Positions 7,856 to 17,365 of a stretch of 51,128 nucleotides of DNA are shown one piece after another; the stretch's first letter is position 1, and each line of letters begins with the position of its first letter. The position numbers and the translations under genes were made by a program. Source of the DNA: Actinomycetes bacterium. GTDB lineage: Bacteria; Actinomycetota; Acidimicrobiia; Acidimicrobiales; RAAP-2. The notes beneath the pieces are model-generated. The model saw nothing but the letters and a program-made list of their open reading frames with translations, had not been told where the DNA came from and made no database searches. The stretch is taken from contig JAKBGV010000001.1 of assembly GCA_021837305.1 (NCBI GenBank), positions 1 through 51,128 of the forward strand, in the 5' to 3' direction.

Positions 7856-8443
7856 ATGAACAACTCCGCCATGGCCGAAGGAATGGGTGCGAACGACCTC
7901 AATCAGCGACTGCTGCGCGAGCGGATCGTGTTCCTCGGCTCTCAGGTCGACCAGAACACGGCGAATCGGATCTGCGCTGAATTGCTGCTGCTTGAGGCCG
8001 AGGACCGTGACAAGGACATCAGCCTCTACATCAACTCGCCCGGTGGATCGGTGACCGATGGACTGGCCATCTACGACACGATGCAGTACGTGAACTGCGA
8101 TATCAGGACGATTTGTGTGGGCATGGCGGCCTCGATGGGTCAGTTCCTGCTCTGCGCGGGCACACCCGGCAAGCGATTCTCCCTGCCGCACAGCCGCATC
8201 CTCATGCACCAGCCGTCGCTCGGCGGTATGCAGGGACAGGCGTCGGACATCGCCATCCAGGCCGAGCAGATCGTCTACATGAAGAAGATGCTCGCCGATC
8301 GCATCGCGTTCCACACGGGCCAGCCCGTGGAGCGGATCGAGGCGGATTCGGATCGAGACCGTTGGTTCACCGCCCAGGAGGCGGTTGAGTACGGTTTCAT
8401 CGACGCCGTGATCGACCGTTCGGCCATTCGCCAAGGGGCCTAG
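7856..8443 (+). CDS. clpP: ATP-dependent Clp protease proteolytic subunit
   Basis: The serine peptidase chamber of Clp proteases, working with ClpX or ClpC in the cytoplasm. The 195 residues include YINSPGGSV (59-66), nucleophile Ser93 in GMAASMG, His118 in MHQPSLGG and the likely catalytic Asp168 in DRDRWF. The length is standard. Only one clpP copy is present and no clpX or tig is adjacent. Actinobacteria often have two clpP genes side by side, so a second copy may be elsewhere. The stop overlaps the next GTG by one base. Confidence 0.96.
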   Translation: MNNSAMAEGMGANDLNQRLLRERIVFLGSQVDQNTANRICAELLLLEAEDRDKDISLYINSPGGSVTDGLAIYDTMQYVNCDIRTICVGMAASMGQFLLCAGTPGKRFSLPHSRILMHQPSLGGMQGQASDIAIQAEQIVYMKKMLADRIAFHTGQPVERIEADSDRDRWFTAQEAVEYGFIDAVIDRSAIRQGA

Positions 8444-9372
8444 TGGACGAGCCATCGACGGCGGGGCAACGGTCACTCGTTGCATCACCGGTTCGCGTCG
8501 TCAGTGCACGGGCGAGTCTGCGTACGAGACTCGCGAACCTGATTGAGCGCCGCGAATTGCTCTTCAGTCTTATTACCTCGGACATACGAATCAAGTACAA
8601 GGGTTCGGCACTGGGGCTGTTCTGGTCGATGCTCTCTCCGGCGCTGACGCTCGCGACCTATTACCTCGTCTTCTCGGTGTTCCTGAAGAACGGGATCCCG
8701 CTCTTCGTCGTGTACCTCTTCGCTGGACTCATCGTGTGGAACATGTTCCAAAGTGCGGTGAGCAGCGCAACCGGCGTAATCGTTGATCGAGCTGGTCTAG
8801 TCAAAAAGGTGTCGTTTCCCCGAGAGATCCTCGCGCTGTCCAACGTCGGCGCCTCGGTGATTTACTTCGTGATCCAAGTCGTGGTGCTCGCTATCTTCCT
8901 TGCCATCATTGGTCACGCGCCGGCGTGGAGCTTCCTCTGGCTCCTGCCGATCTCGTTCCTCGCCTTGTACCTGCTCACGGCCTCCATAGCAGTAGTGATG
9001 TCGGCGATTACCGTCTACTTGCGTGACGTTCGACACCTGATGGACGTGGTGTTACAACTGTGGTTCTGGGTGTCGCCGGTGGTCTACTCCTATGAGAACT
9101 CAATCGCGCCGGCCCTTCGGATCCGCGGACTCACGGCGCTCTACTTCATCAACCCGATGACGCCAATCATTTTGACTTTCCAGCGCATCTTCTACGTCAA
9201 CACGACCGTCCGTTCGACGACGACGGGGCTGCCCCTTCACATCCTGCCGGCCTGGTCGATGACGACCTTCGCAGTCGTCAACCTCGGACTGCTTGCTTTC
9301 GCAATCGTACTTTTCCTCGTCGCGTTGGTGATTTTCGGTCGCCTCGAGGGGAATTTCGAGTCGGAGCTGTAG
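8443..9372 (+). CDS. polysaccharide ABC exporter, permease (Wzm/TagG type)
   Basis: Membrane half of an ABC-2 exporter for a lipid-linked cell-surface polysaccharide. The 309 residues have an N-terminal cytoplasmic stretch, IRIKYKGSALGLFWSMLSP (typical of the ABC2 polysaccharide permeases), and six hydrophobic helices. LVKKVSFPREILALSNV fits the cytoplasmic coupling loop. GTG start overlaps the clpP stop (TAGTG), and the ATPase begins at 9372 overlapping this stop. No glycosyltransferases are near, so the cargo cannot be named from this window. Mycobacterial galactan exporters have the same arrangement. Confidence 0.88.
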   Translation: MDEPSTAGQRSLVASPVRVVSARASLRTRLANLIERRELLFSLITSDIRIKYKGSALGLFWSMLSPALTLATYYLVFSVFLKNGIPLFVVYLFAGLIVWNMFQSAVSSATGVIVDRAGLVKKVSFPREILALSNVGASVIYFVIQVVVLAIFLAIIGHAPAWSFLWLLPISFLALYLLTASIAVVMSAITVYLRDVRHLMDVVLQLWFWVSPVVYSYENSIAPALRIRGLTALYFINPMTPIILTFQRIFYVNTTVRSTTTGLPLHILPAWSMTTFAVVNLGLLAFAIVLFLVALVIFGRLEGNFESEL

Positions 9373-10520
9373 TGACTAACGTCATCGAAGTCGAAGACAT
9401 CTCGAAGCGTTTCACCATCCACCACGAGCGCAATCAGACGCTCAAGGAGCGGATCCTGCACCCACGATCAGGTTCCTCGGAGATCTTCGACGCACTTAGT
9501 GACATCAATTTCACCGTCGAACAGGGCGAGACCTTGGGGATCGTTGGACACAACGGTTCGGGTAAGTCGACGTTGCTCAAGTGCATCTGTGGGGTTCTCA
9601 AGCCCACGACTGGTCAGATCCGGCTCCGGGGCAACCTGGCGGCGTTATTGGAACTCGGGGCCGGCTTCCAGCATGAGCTCTCCGGTCGCGACAATGTCTA
9701 CCTCTACGGCTCGATGCTCGGTTTCACCCGCAAGATGGTCGACGCCATCTTCGATGAGGTGGTGGCATTCAGTGAGCTCGAACACTTCATCGACACGCCG
9801 GTCAAGTTCTATTCGAGCGGGATGTACGTTCGCCTGGCCTTCGCCGTCGCGGTAAACGTCAATCCCGACATTCTCGTGGTCGATGAAGTGCTTGCGGTGG
9901 GGGACGAGCGATTCCAGGCCAAGTGCATTGATCGCATCCGGCACTTCCAGCGCGAGGGGCGCACGATCTTGCTGGTGACCCACCAGGCCGACACGGTCCG
10001 AGCGATCTGTGATCGCGCGATCGTCCTCGACCACGGGAACATGATCGCCGACGGCCCGGTCACCGACGCACTGCGGATCTTCCGGGGACGATTGCTCGGC
10101 GACGTGACCGATCACCGTCCCGGGGGAGCGGGCGTGGTGACGATCGACGGGCTCACGGCGCCCTCGGGATCTTTTGAGGTCCGCCACGGCGGGAACCTGC
10201 ACTTTGACGCCACGCTTACCTGCGACCACGCGGTGAGCGGGAACCTGGTAATCGAGGTCTTCACCCGAACCGGACTGCTGGTCAGTCGCAACGACGCCGA
10301 GGCGGCGCCGGTTTCACTGCGGCCCGGGGTGAACAAGATCGGCGTCGACCTCGCCGACGTGCCATTGCTCGATGGCGTCTACGACATCAACGTCGGTCTC
10401 GTGGAGCCACAGGGTGCCACGATGCTCGCCTGGCGTGAGAAGGCCGCATCCCTGCAGGTGCTCTACGACGGCCGGTCGTCCGGAGTGGTTGCCATCGAGT
10501 CGTCGGTCACGCAGTGGTAG
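9372..10520 (+). CDS. polysaccharide ABC exporter, ATPase with Wzt C-domain
   Basis: ATPase partner of the upstream permease, 382 residues. Walker A GHNGSGKST (59-67), the polysaccharide-exporter signature YSSGMYVRLAFA (147-158) and Walker B ILVVDE (167-172) are intact. Residues about 255-380 form an extra beta-rich domain matching the Wzt C-terminal region, which in O-antigen exporters reads the capped end of the polymer. This suggests a chain-terminus-recognising exporter rather than a plain TagH. GTG start. The 3' end overlaps the convergent HAD gene by 14 nt. Confidence 0.87.
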   Translation: MTNVIEVEDISKRFTIHHERNQTLKERILHPRSGSSEIFDALSDINFTVEQGETLGIVGHNGSGKSTLLKCICGVLKPTTGQIRLRGNLAALLELGAGFQHELSGRDNVYLYGSMLGFTRKMVDAIFDEVVAFSELEHFIDTPVKFYSSGMYVRLAFAVAVNVNPDILVVDEVLAVGDERFQAKCIDRIRHFQREGRTILLVTHQADTVRAICDRAIVLDHGNMIADGPVTDALRIFRGRLLGDVTDHRPGGAGVVTIDGLTAPSGSFEVRHGGNLHFDATLTCDHAVSGNLVIEVFTRTGLLVSRNDAEAAPVSLRPGVNKIGVDLADVPLLDGVYDINVGLVEPQGATMLAWREKAASLQVLYDGRSSGVVAIESSVTQW

Positions 10521-11199
10521 GTGGCTCGCTCGTCAGTCTCGGGTAGCGACGCAGCGATCCCAGGCGACCCATCTTGCCGGCGTTGAACGAGTAAGTCGCG
10601 AGCCGCAGGAGACGTCGGTCACCCCGCGAATTACCGTAGGCGTAGACGACGGGCTCCTCAGAGTACTGGCGCTGCTCGATCCAATCATTGAACCGGCGCA
10701 TCTTCTCAGCGCCTCGACAGTTGCGCCCAAGGTAGCCGCCGGTCAGACGACCCAGTGGATCGGCCGCGAGTCGCGTGCCCAGGGCACCGTGCGCACCCAA
10801 CTGTTCGGCCACGACGTTGACGTACATCTGGGGCGACGCCGAGACGATCACCACGTCGTGCCCGGCTTCGAGGTGCCACCGGAGTCGAGCCAGCGCCTTG
10901 GGGCGGAGCCGTCCGCCGAGGTGCTCGAGGATGAAGGCCCGCGAGTGTTCGGCGACGTCCGCCTCCGCTCGGCCAGCGAGTAGCGACATGAATAGACGCT
11001 CCTTCGCGTTGTCTGCCGCGCGTCCACTACGAATCGCTCCAACCGTGAGTGGTACGGCCAGTCGTAGCGCCGCGAAGTAGGTGCGCCTCGCACCCGCGAT
11101 CCAGCGCAACCAGCGAAAGACGCTGCCTCCTTCGGTGAGGGTACCGTCGAGGTCGAAGGCGGCGACTACAGGCTTGGGATTCTCGTCGGAGTTTGGCAC
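10507..11199 (-). CDS. HAD-superfamily phosphatase (SerB-like, class IB)
   Basis: A haloacid-dehalogenase-fold phosphatase. Motif I is DLDGT (Asp16, Asp18 in the 230-residue form), motif II is the VIVSAS stretch, and the last motif is GNSRGDRRLL. The class IB fold resembles phosphoserine phosphatase and the HAD part of membrane-lipid enzymes. The substrate is unknown. The start is uncertain: GTG at 11197-11199 is my choice, but the frame stays open upstream to GTG at 11277 and no good ribosome site or TANNNT box decides it. Its end overlaps the end of the exporter ATPase gene. Confidence 0.8.
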   Translation of the reverse strand: MPNSDENPKPVVAAFDLDGTLTEGGSVFRWLRWIAGARRTYFAALRLAVPLTVGAIRSGRAADNAKERLFMSLLAGRAEADVAEHSRAFILEHLGGRLRPKALARLRWHLEAGHDVVIVSASPQMYVNVVAEQLGAHGALGTRLAADPLGRLTGGYLGRNCRGAEKMRRFNDWIEQRQYSEEPVVYAYGNSRGDRRLLRLATYSFNAGKMGRLGSLRRYPRLTSEPPTTA

Positions 11200-11447
11200 C
11201 CAGTTAGTTTCCCAGGCTTTGGGGTCCTCCGTGAACACCGTGGCGAAACGTCGGGTCGTCGTGACTCGAGGTGGCACCGGTGATCGACGAGTCGCGACGA
11301 AGTCCGCCGTCGCGCGCCGACGGGTCCAACGACGCCACGAGGGGAGCTCGTAGCGGCAACGGTTCGCGAGCTGAGGAACTCCACGTTGCCCCTAGTTCAA
11401 GCCTCGGCGCTCGGTTCGGACCTGACTGGAATGGCAAACCATCCCGG

Positions 11448-11453
11448 TAGGCT
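11448..11453 (+). promoter_or_regulatory. -10 hexamer TAGGCT for the peroxiredoxin gene
   Basis: TAGGCT about 42 nt before the ATG would give a leader of about 35 nt carrying GAAGGAG. The rest of the 11278-11495 gap shows no gene or repeat. Confidence 0.4.
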
Positions 11454-11495
11454 GGCCGGCAGTAGACCGACTGATGTAGCGATGAAGGAGCGAGC

Positions 11496-12131
11496 ATGAC
11501 GATTCGTCTCGGTGACGTGGCCCCCGATTTCTCGGCGGACACCACGGATGGCCCAATCAATTTCCATGAGTGGCTCGGGGACAGCTGGGGAATCCTCTTC
11601 TCGCACCCCAAGGACTTCACCCCGGTGTGCACGACGGAGTTGGGCGCCTTCGCCGCCCGAAAGAGCGAGTTCGACAGCCGAAACACCAAGATCATCGGCG
11701 TATCGGTCGACGACGTGGCGTCCCACCAGCAGTGGAAGGGCGACATCGCCGAGACGCAAGGCACGGCCCTCAACTTCCCGATCATAGGTGACGAGGAGCG
11801 CAAGGTCGCCACGCTCTACGACATGATCCACCCCAACGCGAATGACACCTTGACCGTGCGAAGCGTCTTCATCATTGGTCCGGACAAGAAAGTCAAACTG
11901 ACCCTGACGTATCCCGCGTCCACCGGCCGCAACATCGACGAGATCATTCGAGTCCTTGACTCACTACAGCTCGTCGCGGGCTACTCCGTGGCTACGCCGG
12001 CGAACTGGAAAGACGGTGATGACGTCATCATCGCGAACTCGATCACCGACGACGAGGCCAAGACGAAGTTCCCGAAAGGGTTCCGCAAGTTGAAGGACTA
12101 CCTGCGACTCACGCCGCAGCCCAACAAGTAG
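11496..12131 (+). CDS. 1-Cys peroxiredoxin (Prx6 type)
   Basis: Reduces hydrogen peroxide and organic peroxides in the cytoplasm. The 211-residue length and the C-terminal extension fit the Prx6 group. Peroxidatic Cys45 lies in FTPVCTTE (41-48), and no second cysteine is visible, so the partner thiol must be external. SVFIIGPDKKVKLTLTYP and the C-terminal GFRKLKDYLRLTPQP are typical. ATG with GAAGGAG seven bases upstream. A GC hairpin follows the stop. Confidence 0.95.
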   Translation: MTIRLGDVAPDFSADTTDGPINFHEWLGDSWGILFSHPKDFTPVCTTELGAFAARKSEFDSRNTKIIGVSVDDVASHQQWKGDIAETQGTALNFPIIGDEERKVATLYDMIHPNANDTLTVRSVFIIGPDKKVKLTLTYPASTGRNIDEIIRVLDSLQLVAGYSVATPANWKDGDDVIIANSITDDEAKTKFPKGFRKLKDYLRLTPQPNK

Positions 12132-12136
12132 GTAAC

Positions 12137-12151
12137 CGCCACTCGGTGGCG
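12137..12151 (+). terminator. GC hairpin after the peroxiredoxin gene
   Basis: Inverted repeat CGCCAC / GTGGCG with a 3-nt loop starts five bases after the stop. No U tract follows, as in many actinobacterial terminators. Confidence 0.4.
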
Positions 12152-12186
12152 CAGCGGCCACCATGAAGAGAAATTGAGAAACTACG

Positions 12187-13041
12187 ATGACGTCCACTTT
12201 CACGTACGCCGGTCAGACGGTGAAACGGCTCGGTTTCGGCGCGATGCGCATCACGGGTCCCGGAATCTGGGGGCCGCCGCGTGACCACGCGGAGGCCATT
12301 GCGGTGCTGCGTCGCGCCGTCGAGTTGGGGGTTGACTTCATCGATACGGCAGACTCCTACGGTCCCGCCATCTCCGAGGAGTTGATCGCCGAGGCGCTGC
12401 ACCCCTACGGCCACGTTCACGTCGCTACCAAGGCGGGGTTGCTTCGCACCGGTCCCGACCAGTGGACGCCGTGCGGGCGGCCGGCCTATCTACGGCAGCA
12501 GTGCGAGCTGTCACTTCGTCGGCTGGGCCAGGATTCGCTCGACCTCTTCCAGCTGCACCGTATCGACCCCACGGTTCCCGCTGACGAACAGTTCGGACTG
12601 CTCGGTGAATTGCTCGCCGAAGGCAAGGTCCGCGCGGTCGGACTCTCGGAGGTACGCGTCGAGGACATCGAAGCCGCCCGAGCGGTGGTGCCGATCTCGA
12701 CCGTTCAGAACCTCTACAACGTGTCGCGTCGCGACAGTGAGCCGGTCCTTGAGTACTGCGAGAAGAACGGGATCGGGTTCATTCCGTGGTTCCCCGTGGC
12801 GGCGGGCCAACTGGCGCGTCCGGGTGGGGAATTGGACCAGCTGGCCGCACGAGCCGGCTGCACCGACGCCCAGTTGTCCCTCGCGTGGTTGCTCGCGCGT
12901 TCCGAGGTCATGCTGCCGATACCGGGTACGTCGTCGGTCGCGCACCTCGAGGAGAACTGCGCGGCGGCCGAAATCCACGTAGCCCCCGAGATCTTGGCCG
13001 AGCTGGACCGACTGTCCTCGGTCGAGTCAGTCGGCGAGTAG
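12187..13041 (+). CDS. aldo/keto reductase
   Basis: NADPH-dependent oxidoreductase of 284 residues with a TIM-barrel fold. The catalytic tetrad is visible: Asp53 and Tyr58 in DTADSYG, Lys82 in ATKAG, and His124 in [16 protein letters not shown] opens the protein and [14 protein letters not shown] is the C-terminal NADPH-binding motif. It resembles the short bacterial AKRs that accept small aldehydes and ketones; the substrate cannot be read. Its 3' end overlaps the convergent acyl-CoA synthetase gene by 15 nt. Confidence 0.92.
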   Translation: MTSTFTYAGQTVKRLGFGAMRITGPGIWGPPRDHAEAIAVLRRAVELGVDFIDTADSYGPAISEELIAEALHPYGHVHVATKAGLLRTGPDQWTPCGRPAYLRQQCELSLRRLGQDSLDLFQLHRIDPTVPADEQFGLLGELLAEGKVRAVGLSEVRVEDIEAARAVVPISTVQNLYNVSRRDSEPVLEYCEKNGIGFIPWFPVAAGQLARPGGELDQLAARAGCTDAQLSLAWLLARSEVMLPIPGTSSVAHLEENCAAAEIHVAPEILAELDRLSSVESVGE

Positions 13042-14766
13042 CGACTCGCGCAAGGTCCGCTTCAGCACCTTTCCCTGGGGGTTGCGCGGGAGCGGGTCGC
13101 CGCGAAAGTAGTACCGGGTCGGTACTTCGAAGTGGGCGAGTCGGTGACTCGCGTGCCGACTGAGTTCTTCGGCGCGTAGGACGCGTCCGGGTCGCACGAC
13201 GATGACCGCGGCGACCTCTTCACCGAGGACAGGGTGTGGAACCCCGATCACGGCGCAGTCGGCGACGTCGGGGTGCTCGAAGAGGGCGGCTTCGACCGCA
13301 ACGGATGACACGTTCTCGCCGCCTCGGATGATCATGTCCTTGGCGCGGTCGACGATGTAGATGAAACCATCTTCATCGATCCGGCCGATATCGCCGGTGT
13401 GGAGCCATCCGTGACTGAACGAGTGCTTCGTCTCCTCGGGCTTGTTCCAGTAGCCCCGCACCACGTTTGGTCCTTTGATCCAGAGTTCACCCACTTCGCC
13501 CGCGCCGTTGGTCTCGGGCGGCTCGTCACCGAGGTAATCCTCGGGAACCACCGCGACGCGACAGACCGGGACCGCGGTTCCGCAACTTGATGGGCGTTGC
13601 ACGTAGTCGGGGCCATTGTTGAGGGCCACGGCCGCGGCGGTCTCGGTCAGGCCGTAACCGTTACCGGGTTGGGCGAGTCGAAACGACTGGCCGATCCGCT
13701 TGACTAACTCGGGCGGTGCCGGCGCGCCGCCGTAGGAAACGAGCCGAACGCTCGACGTGTCGAAGCGTTGAAAGTCCGGGTGATCGAGAATCTGCATGAC
13801 GACGGTCGGCACACCACCGATAGCGGTGATTCGCTCACGTTCGATGAGTGCCAGCGCCTGGCCGGCATCGAAGTGGTGCATCATCACCAATCGGCCGCCG
13901 GCCGCCGCGTTCACCACCATGACCGCTAGGCAACCGGTGGCGTGGAAGAGCGGGATGTTGAGCAGGTTGGCGGGCGGGTACGTCGGAGCGTCAGCCGGTC
14001 CGTCGCCGAAGCGCAGCGACGAGCGTTGGCTGATGAAGAAGAGGTTCATCAAGTTGGTGATGATGTTCCGATGCGTCGCCACCGCGCCCTTCGGCCGTCC
14101 CGTCGTGCCCGAGGTGTAGAAGATCGTGGCGTCATCGTCGGGGTCGAGTGACGCGTCGATGGGTTCCACGTCTAGTTCGACCGTACCGATCAGGTCCTCG
14201 AAGTCGACCACGCGCACCCGCTTGTGTTCGTCCGTGACGGGTTCGCCGGACGCGCTGGACCGGAGTACGATGACGTGCTCCACATCGACTAGTTCGTCGA
14301 ACAGCGTTCGGACGCGTTCGAGGCGTTCCTCGTCGACGAACAGGACTCGTGCACCCGAGTCGGCGAGGCCGTAACGGAGTTCGTCGGCGGTCCACCAGGC
14401 GTTCAACGGCACCGCGATGGCCCCCGTCGTGACGATTCCCCAATACGCGCTTACCCAGTCCGGCAGGTTGCGTGCCGCGATTGCGACTCGATCGCCGACG
14501 CGGACCCCGAGGTTGTGCAACCGGTGGGTCAACGTGGCGGCGCGACGAAAGTGCGTCTCGAACGTGACGCGTTCGTCGTTGTAGACCAAGAACTCGCGCT
14601 CACCGTATCGACGGGTCATCTCGAGGATGTCGCGCAGCGTTGACGGGGCGTTTTTCCAAACGGTCATCGCGACGCCACCGACCACCCGGTCCTCGAGTTC
14701 GAAGACCGCACCCGGCGCCGTCAGACGGGCCGTCGCCGCCACCAGGGAAAGCGGCTCGTCGCTCAT
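13027..14766 (-). CDS. AMP-forming acyl-CoA synthetase
   Basis: Activates a carboxylic or fatty acid to its CoA thioester via an acyl-adenylate. The 579 residues include the AMP-binding loop [11 protein letters not shown] (217-227), [18 protein letters not shown], the [14 protein letters not shown] hinge and the C-terminal catalytic lysine in NPQGKVLKR. The sequence looks like the medium/long-chain fatty-acid CoA ligases of actinobacteria. ATG at 14764-14766 is 7 nt after TAACCT, whose TAA is the orn stop, so the gene may have its own leaderless start within an orn operon. Confidence 0.92.
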   Translation of the reverse strand: MSDEPLSLVAATARLTAPGAVFELEDRVVGGVAMTVWKNAPSTLRDILEMTRRYGEREFLVYNDERVTFETHFRRAATLTHRLHNLGVRVGDRVAIAARNLPDWVSAYWGIVTTGAIAVPLNAWWTADELRYGLADSGARVLFVDEERLERVRTLFDELVDVEHVIVLRSSASGEPVTDEHKRVRVVDFEDLIGTVELDVEPIDASLDPDDDATIFYTSGTTGRPKGAVATHRNIITNLMNLFFISQRSSLRFGDGPADAPTYPPANLLNIPLFHATGCLAVMVVNAAAGGRLVMMHHFDAGQALALIERERITAIGGVPTVVMQILDHPDFQRFDTSSVRLVSYGGAPAPPELVKRIGQSFRLAQPGNGYGLTETAAAVALNNGPDYVQRPSSCGTAVPVCRVAVVPEDYLGDEPPETNGAGEVGELWIKGPNVVRGYWNKPEETKHSFSHGWLHTGDIGRIDEDGFIYIVDRAKDMIIRGGENVSSVAVEAALFEHPDVADCAVIGVPHPVLGEEVAAVIVVRPGRVLRAEELSRHASHRLAHFEVPTRYYFRGDPLPRNPQGKVLKRTLRESLLAD

Positions 14767-14773
14767 CGGCGTG

Positions 14774-14779
14774 AGGTTA
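14774..14779 (-). promoter_or_regulatory. -10 hexamer TAACCT overlapping the orn stop codon
   Basis: On the minus strand TAACCT begins with the TAA stop of orn (14777-14779) and is 7 nt before the acyl-CoA synthetase ATG. There is no Shine-Dalgarno in the gap. Confidence 0.5.
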
Positions 14780-15322
14780 CTCGGACGGCGGGCGGGTGAA
14801 CAACTGGTCCCGGTAGTGGGCTAGTTCGGCGATCGATTCGCGGATGTCGTCCAACGCTCGGTGATTTGTCTCCTTCTCGGGCATCGAGGCCAACACGTCG
14901 GGGTGCCACCGACGGGCGAGCTCTTTGAGCGTCGAGACGTCGACGTTGCGATAGTGGAAGAACGACTCGAGTTCGGGCATGTAGCGCTGCAGGAAGCGGC
15001 GATCGGTCCCGATGGAATTGCCGCACAACGGCACCGTGGCCGGCTCGCTGATGTGTTGGCGCAAGAATGCGAGCGTGGCGCGCTCAGCGTCACCCATGGA
15101 TATCGTCGATGCGCGGATTGCCTCGAGCAGCCCCGACTTGGTGTGCATCTGGGTGACGAAGTCTCCCATGTGGCTCAACTGTTCCTCGGTGGCACCGAGT
15201 ACCAGATCCGGGCCTTCGGCGATGACTGCGAGATGATCGTCAGTGATGATCGTGGCGATCTCGACGATCACGTGTCGGTCCGGTTCGAGTCCGGTCATCT
15301 CTAGATCCATCCAGGCAAGCAT
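14777..15322 (-). CDS. orn: oligoribonuclease
   Basis: Degrades short RNA oligonucleotides, including the linear dinucleotides left from cyclic-dinucleotide breakdown. The 181 residues follow the DEDDh exonuclease scheme: Asp6 and Glu8 in WMDLEMTG, Asp in IGTDRRFL, then His and Asp in NHRALDDI. Length is standard for Orn. ATG at 15320-15322 is 6 nt after TAGTGT on the minus strand, a leaderless arrangement. Divergent from dut. Confidence 0.96.
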   Translation of the reverse strand: MLAWMDLEMTGLEPDRHVIVEIATIITDDHLAVIAEGPDLVLGATEEQLSHMGDFVTQMHTKSGLLEAIRASTISMGDAERATLAFLRQHISEPATVPLCGNSIGTDRRFLQRYMPELESFFHYRNVDVSTLKELARRWHPDVLASMPEKETNHRALDDIRESIAELAHYRDQLFTRPPSE

Positions 15323-15328
15323 CCCTTG

Positions 15329-15362
15329 ACACTACCCACGCGTGGCGACGCGCCGATAGTCT
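15329..15362. promoter_or_regulatory. divergent leaderless promoters orn / dut
   Basis: In the 47-nt gap, minus-strand TAGTGT (15329-15334) is 6 nt from the orn ATG and plus-strand TAGTCT (15357-15362) is 7 nt from the dut ATG. Neither gene has a ribosome-binding site. Confidence 0.6.
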
Positions 15363-15369
15363 CAGACGG

Positions 15370-15804
15370 ATGGAGATCGCGTACACAAGGCTGCGAGACG
15401 ATGCCGTTGCACCGCGCCGCGCCAATGACGGCGACGCCGGTTTTGATTTGGTCGCGGTGGAAGATCACCGACTCGCCCCGGGTGGCGGACGTGCCTTGGT
15501 CGGCACGGGCCTCGCGATTGCGATCCCCGAGGGTTTCGCTGGCTTGGTCTTGCCGCGAAGTGGTTTGGCCATCAATCACGGTGTGACGTGCGCGAACGCG
15601 CCGGGGCTGATCGACTCGGGCTACCGTGGCGAGATCCGCGTGGCGCTCGTCAACCACGACCCCTTGCTCGAGTACGTGGTGCACGCGGGCGACCGGGTCG
15701 CACAGCTGGTTATCACCGCAGTTCCCGCGGTGGCACTGCAGGCGGTGGACGAATTGCCGGGCTCCGAGCGCGGCACCGGGGGTTTTGGCAGTTCTGGTCG
15801 GTGA
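15370..15804 (+). CDS. dut: dUTP diphosphatase
   Basis: Hydrolyses dUTP to dUMP, keeping uracil out of DNA and feeding dTMP synthesis. All five motifs of the trimeric enzyme are present in the 144 residues: DAGFDL, PRSGLAI, GLIDSGYRGEI, GDRVAQLVI and the C-terminal RGTGGFGSSG arm. The ATG is leaderless behind TAGTCT. The next feature on this strand is tRNA-Gly, 66 nt downstream. Confidence 0.97.
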   Translation: MEIAYTRLRDDAVAPRRANDGDAGFDLVAVEDHRLAPGGGRALVGTGLAIAIPEGFAGLVLPRSGLAINHGVTCANAPGLIDSGYRGEIRVALVNHDPLLEYVVHAGDRVAQLVITAVPAVALQAVDELPGSERGTGGFGSSGR

Positions 15805-15854
15805 CCGGCAGTCGTGATGGGCTGGTGGGCTGGCCAGTCGTCGCGCGCGTCGGC

Positions 15855-15860
15855 TACACT
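15855..15860 (+). promoter_or_regulatory. -10 hexamer TACACT for tRNA-Gly
   Basis: TACACT lies 10 nt before the first base of the tRNA, the same distance as TAGTGT from tRNA-Leu. Confidence 0.45.
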
Positions 15861-15870
15861 GGACCTCGAC

Positions 15871-15946
15871 GCGGACGTAGCTCAGTTGGTAGAGCGCGAC
15901 CTTGCCAAGGTCGAGGTCGCCGGTTCGAGCCCGGTCGTCCGCTCCA
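15871..15946 (+). tRNA. tRNA-Gly (anticodon GCC)
   Basis: 76-nt cloverleaf with acceptor GCGGACG/CGTCCGC, D arm GCTCAGTTGGTAGAGC, anticodon stem CGACC/GGTCG enclosing TTGCCAA (anticodon GCC), T loop TTCGAGC and encoded CCA. Confidence 0.97.
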
Positions 15947-15953
15947 GTGATGT

Positions 15954-15972
15954 GTCGGCCTGGTTGGCCGAC
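15954..15972 (+). terminator. hairpin terminator after tRNA-Gly
   Basis: Perfect 7-bp stem GTCGGCC / GGCCGAC with loop TGGTT begins eight bases after the tRNA. No U tract follows. Confidence 0.5.
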
Positions 15973-16091
15973 GGCCCGGGGACATTTCCGATTCGATTTG
16001 TTCCGCGGGCGTCCGTCGATGGGGGTTATCCAGTAAATCGATGGGCTGACCTCGGATTCACCTGCCACACTTGGGAGGACCGAGGAGCGGC

Positions 16092-17345
16092 ATGCTGAGC
16101 GTTGGCGTAGGTGAGATCGAACGTCGTATCGCCGCATTGACCGTACGTGAGCCTCGCGTGGTGGTGTCCGGGAACTTCGCGACGCCCTGGACGTTGCTCA
16201 GGATTATCGACCGGACGCTCGAACGGTATCGCGCCTTCGTGTTGAACCCGCAGCGTGGGTGGCCCGAACGCGAGGGTCTGATCACGGAGTCCCCATTCCT
16301 TGGCGAGGGCGTGCGACGGTCCTCGAACGTCGAGTTCCTCCCGATGCGGCTGTCGCTTGTCCCACGTCTCTTCGCGACGTCTCGACCACCAGATGTCGTG
16401 CTGGTGCAGTCGTCAGCGCCACACCGGGGCCGGATCTCCTTGGGTATTGAAGTGAACATTATGCCGGCCGCCATTCATGAGGTGAGGCGACGTGGGGGCC
16501 TCGTCATCGCCCAGGTCAATCCGCAGATGCCTTACACGGTCGGTGACGGCGAGATCGACGTCGAGCTAATCGACCTCGCGCTCGAGGTCGACGAGCCACT
16601 CCCTTCGCCGTCCGAACGCGAGATCGACCCCGCAGCGGCCAGTATCGGAGAGCACATCGCGTCTCTCGCGGGTGATGGCACGACGCTGCAGATGGGCATC
16701 GGTCTATTGCCCGACGCAGCGCTCACCTTCATGCACGGTTACCGGCACCTCGGTGTGTGGTCCGAGATGATTAGTGACGGCGTCATGGGGCTGGACCGCT
16801 CGGGCAGCATCGACCCCGATCGCGTGATCACGTCGACCTTTCTCTACGGGACCGCCGACCTCTATCGGTGGGTCCATCGCAACCCCCGGGTCGTCATGCG
16901 TCGAACCGAGGTCGCGAACAACCCGGCCCGCATCGCCGAACAGGCGTCGATGCTGTCGATCAACACTGCGCTCGAAGTCGACCTCTTCGCCCAGGCCAAC
17001 GCCAGTTACGTGCACGGGAGCGTCTACTCGGGCTTTGGCGGGCAGCCCGACTTCGTGAGTGGCGCGCTGCACTCTCGCGGTGGGCAGGCGGTGCTCGCGT
17101 TGCGGTCCTGGCACGATAAGTCCGACCAGTCCACGATTGTCCCGCTCTTGTCCAATCCGGTGTGCTCGTTTCAACACAGCGCAATCATCACTGAGCAGGG
17201 GATCGCGTCGATCTTCGGGCGCAGCCAGGGCGATCAGGCGACCGCGATCATCGAACAGGCGGCGAATCCGCGGGCCCGGCGTTCGTTGATCGAGTCGGCG
17301 GCGGCCATGGGTATTCTGTCGCAGCACCGTGAGGGCGGTGCCTAG
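16092..17345 (+). CDS. acetyl-CoA hydrolase/transferase family protein
   Basis: A 417-residue CoA-transferase of the 4-hydroxybutyrate/acetyl-CoA transferase type, moving CoA between carboxylic acids. Landmarks: MGIGLLPDA, WSEMISDGV, LSINTALEVDLFAQAN, then SGFGGQPDFVSGA. The conserved Glu in SEMISDG is a candidate for the residue that forms the glutamyl-CoA intermediate. ATG at 16092 is chosen over an upstream start at 16071 because GAGGAG ends 4 nt before it. A feature-poor 119-nt gap after the tRNA hairpin precedes it. Its TAG stop begins a TAGGCT hexamer before the next gene. Confidence 0.86.
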   Translation: MLSVGVGEIERRIAALTVREPRVVVSGNFATPWTLLRIIDRTLERYRAFVLNPQRGWPEREGLITESPFLGEGVRRSSNVEFLPMRLSLVPRLFATSRPPDVVLVQSSAPHRGRISLGIEVNIMPAAIHEVRRRGGLVIAQVNPQMPYTVGDGEIDVELIDLALEVDEPLPSPSEREIDPAAASIGEHIASLAGDGTTLQMGIGLLPDAALTFMHGYRHLGVWSEMISDGVMGLDRSGSIDPDRVITSTFLYGTADLYRWVHRNPRVVMRRTEVANNPARIAEQASMLSINTALEVDLFAQANASYVHGSVYSGFGGQPDFVSGALHSRGGQAVLALRSWHDKSDQSTIVPLLSNPVCSFQHSAIITEQGIASIFGRSQGDQATAIIEQAANPRARRSLIESAAAMGILSQHREGGA

Positions 17346-17365
17346 GCTGCACGCCAGGAGGCTTC

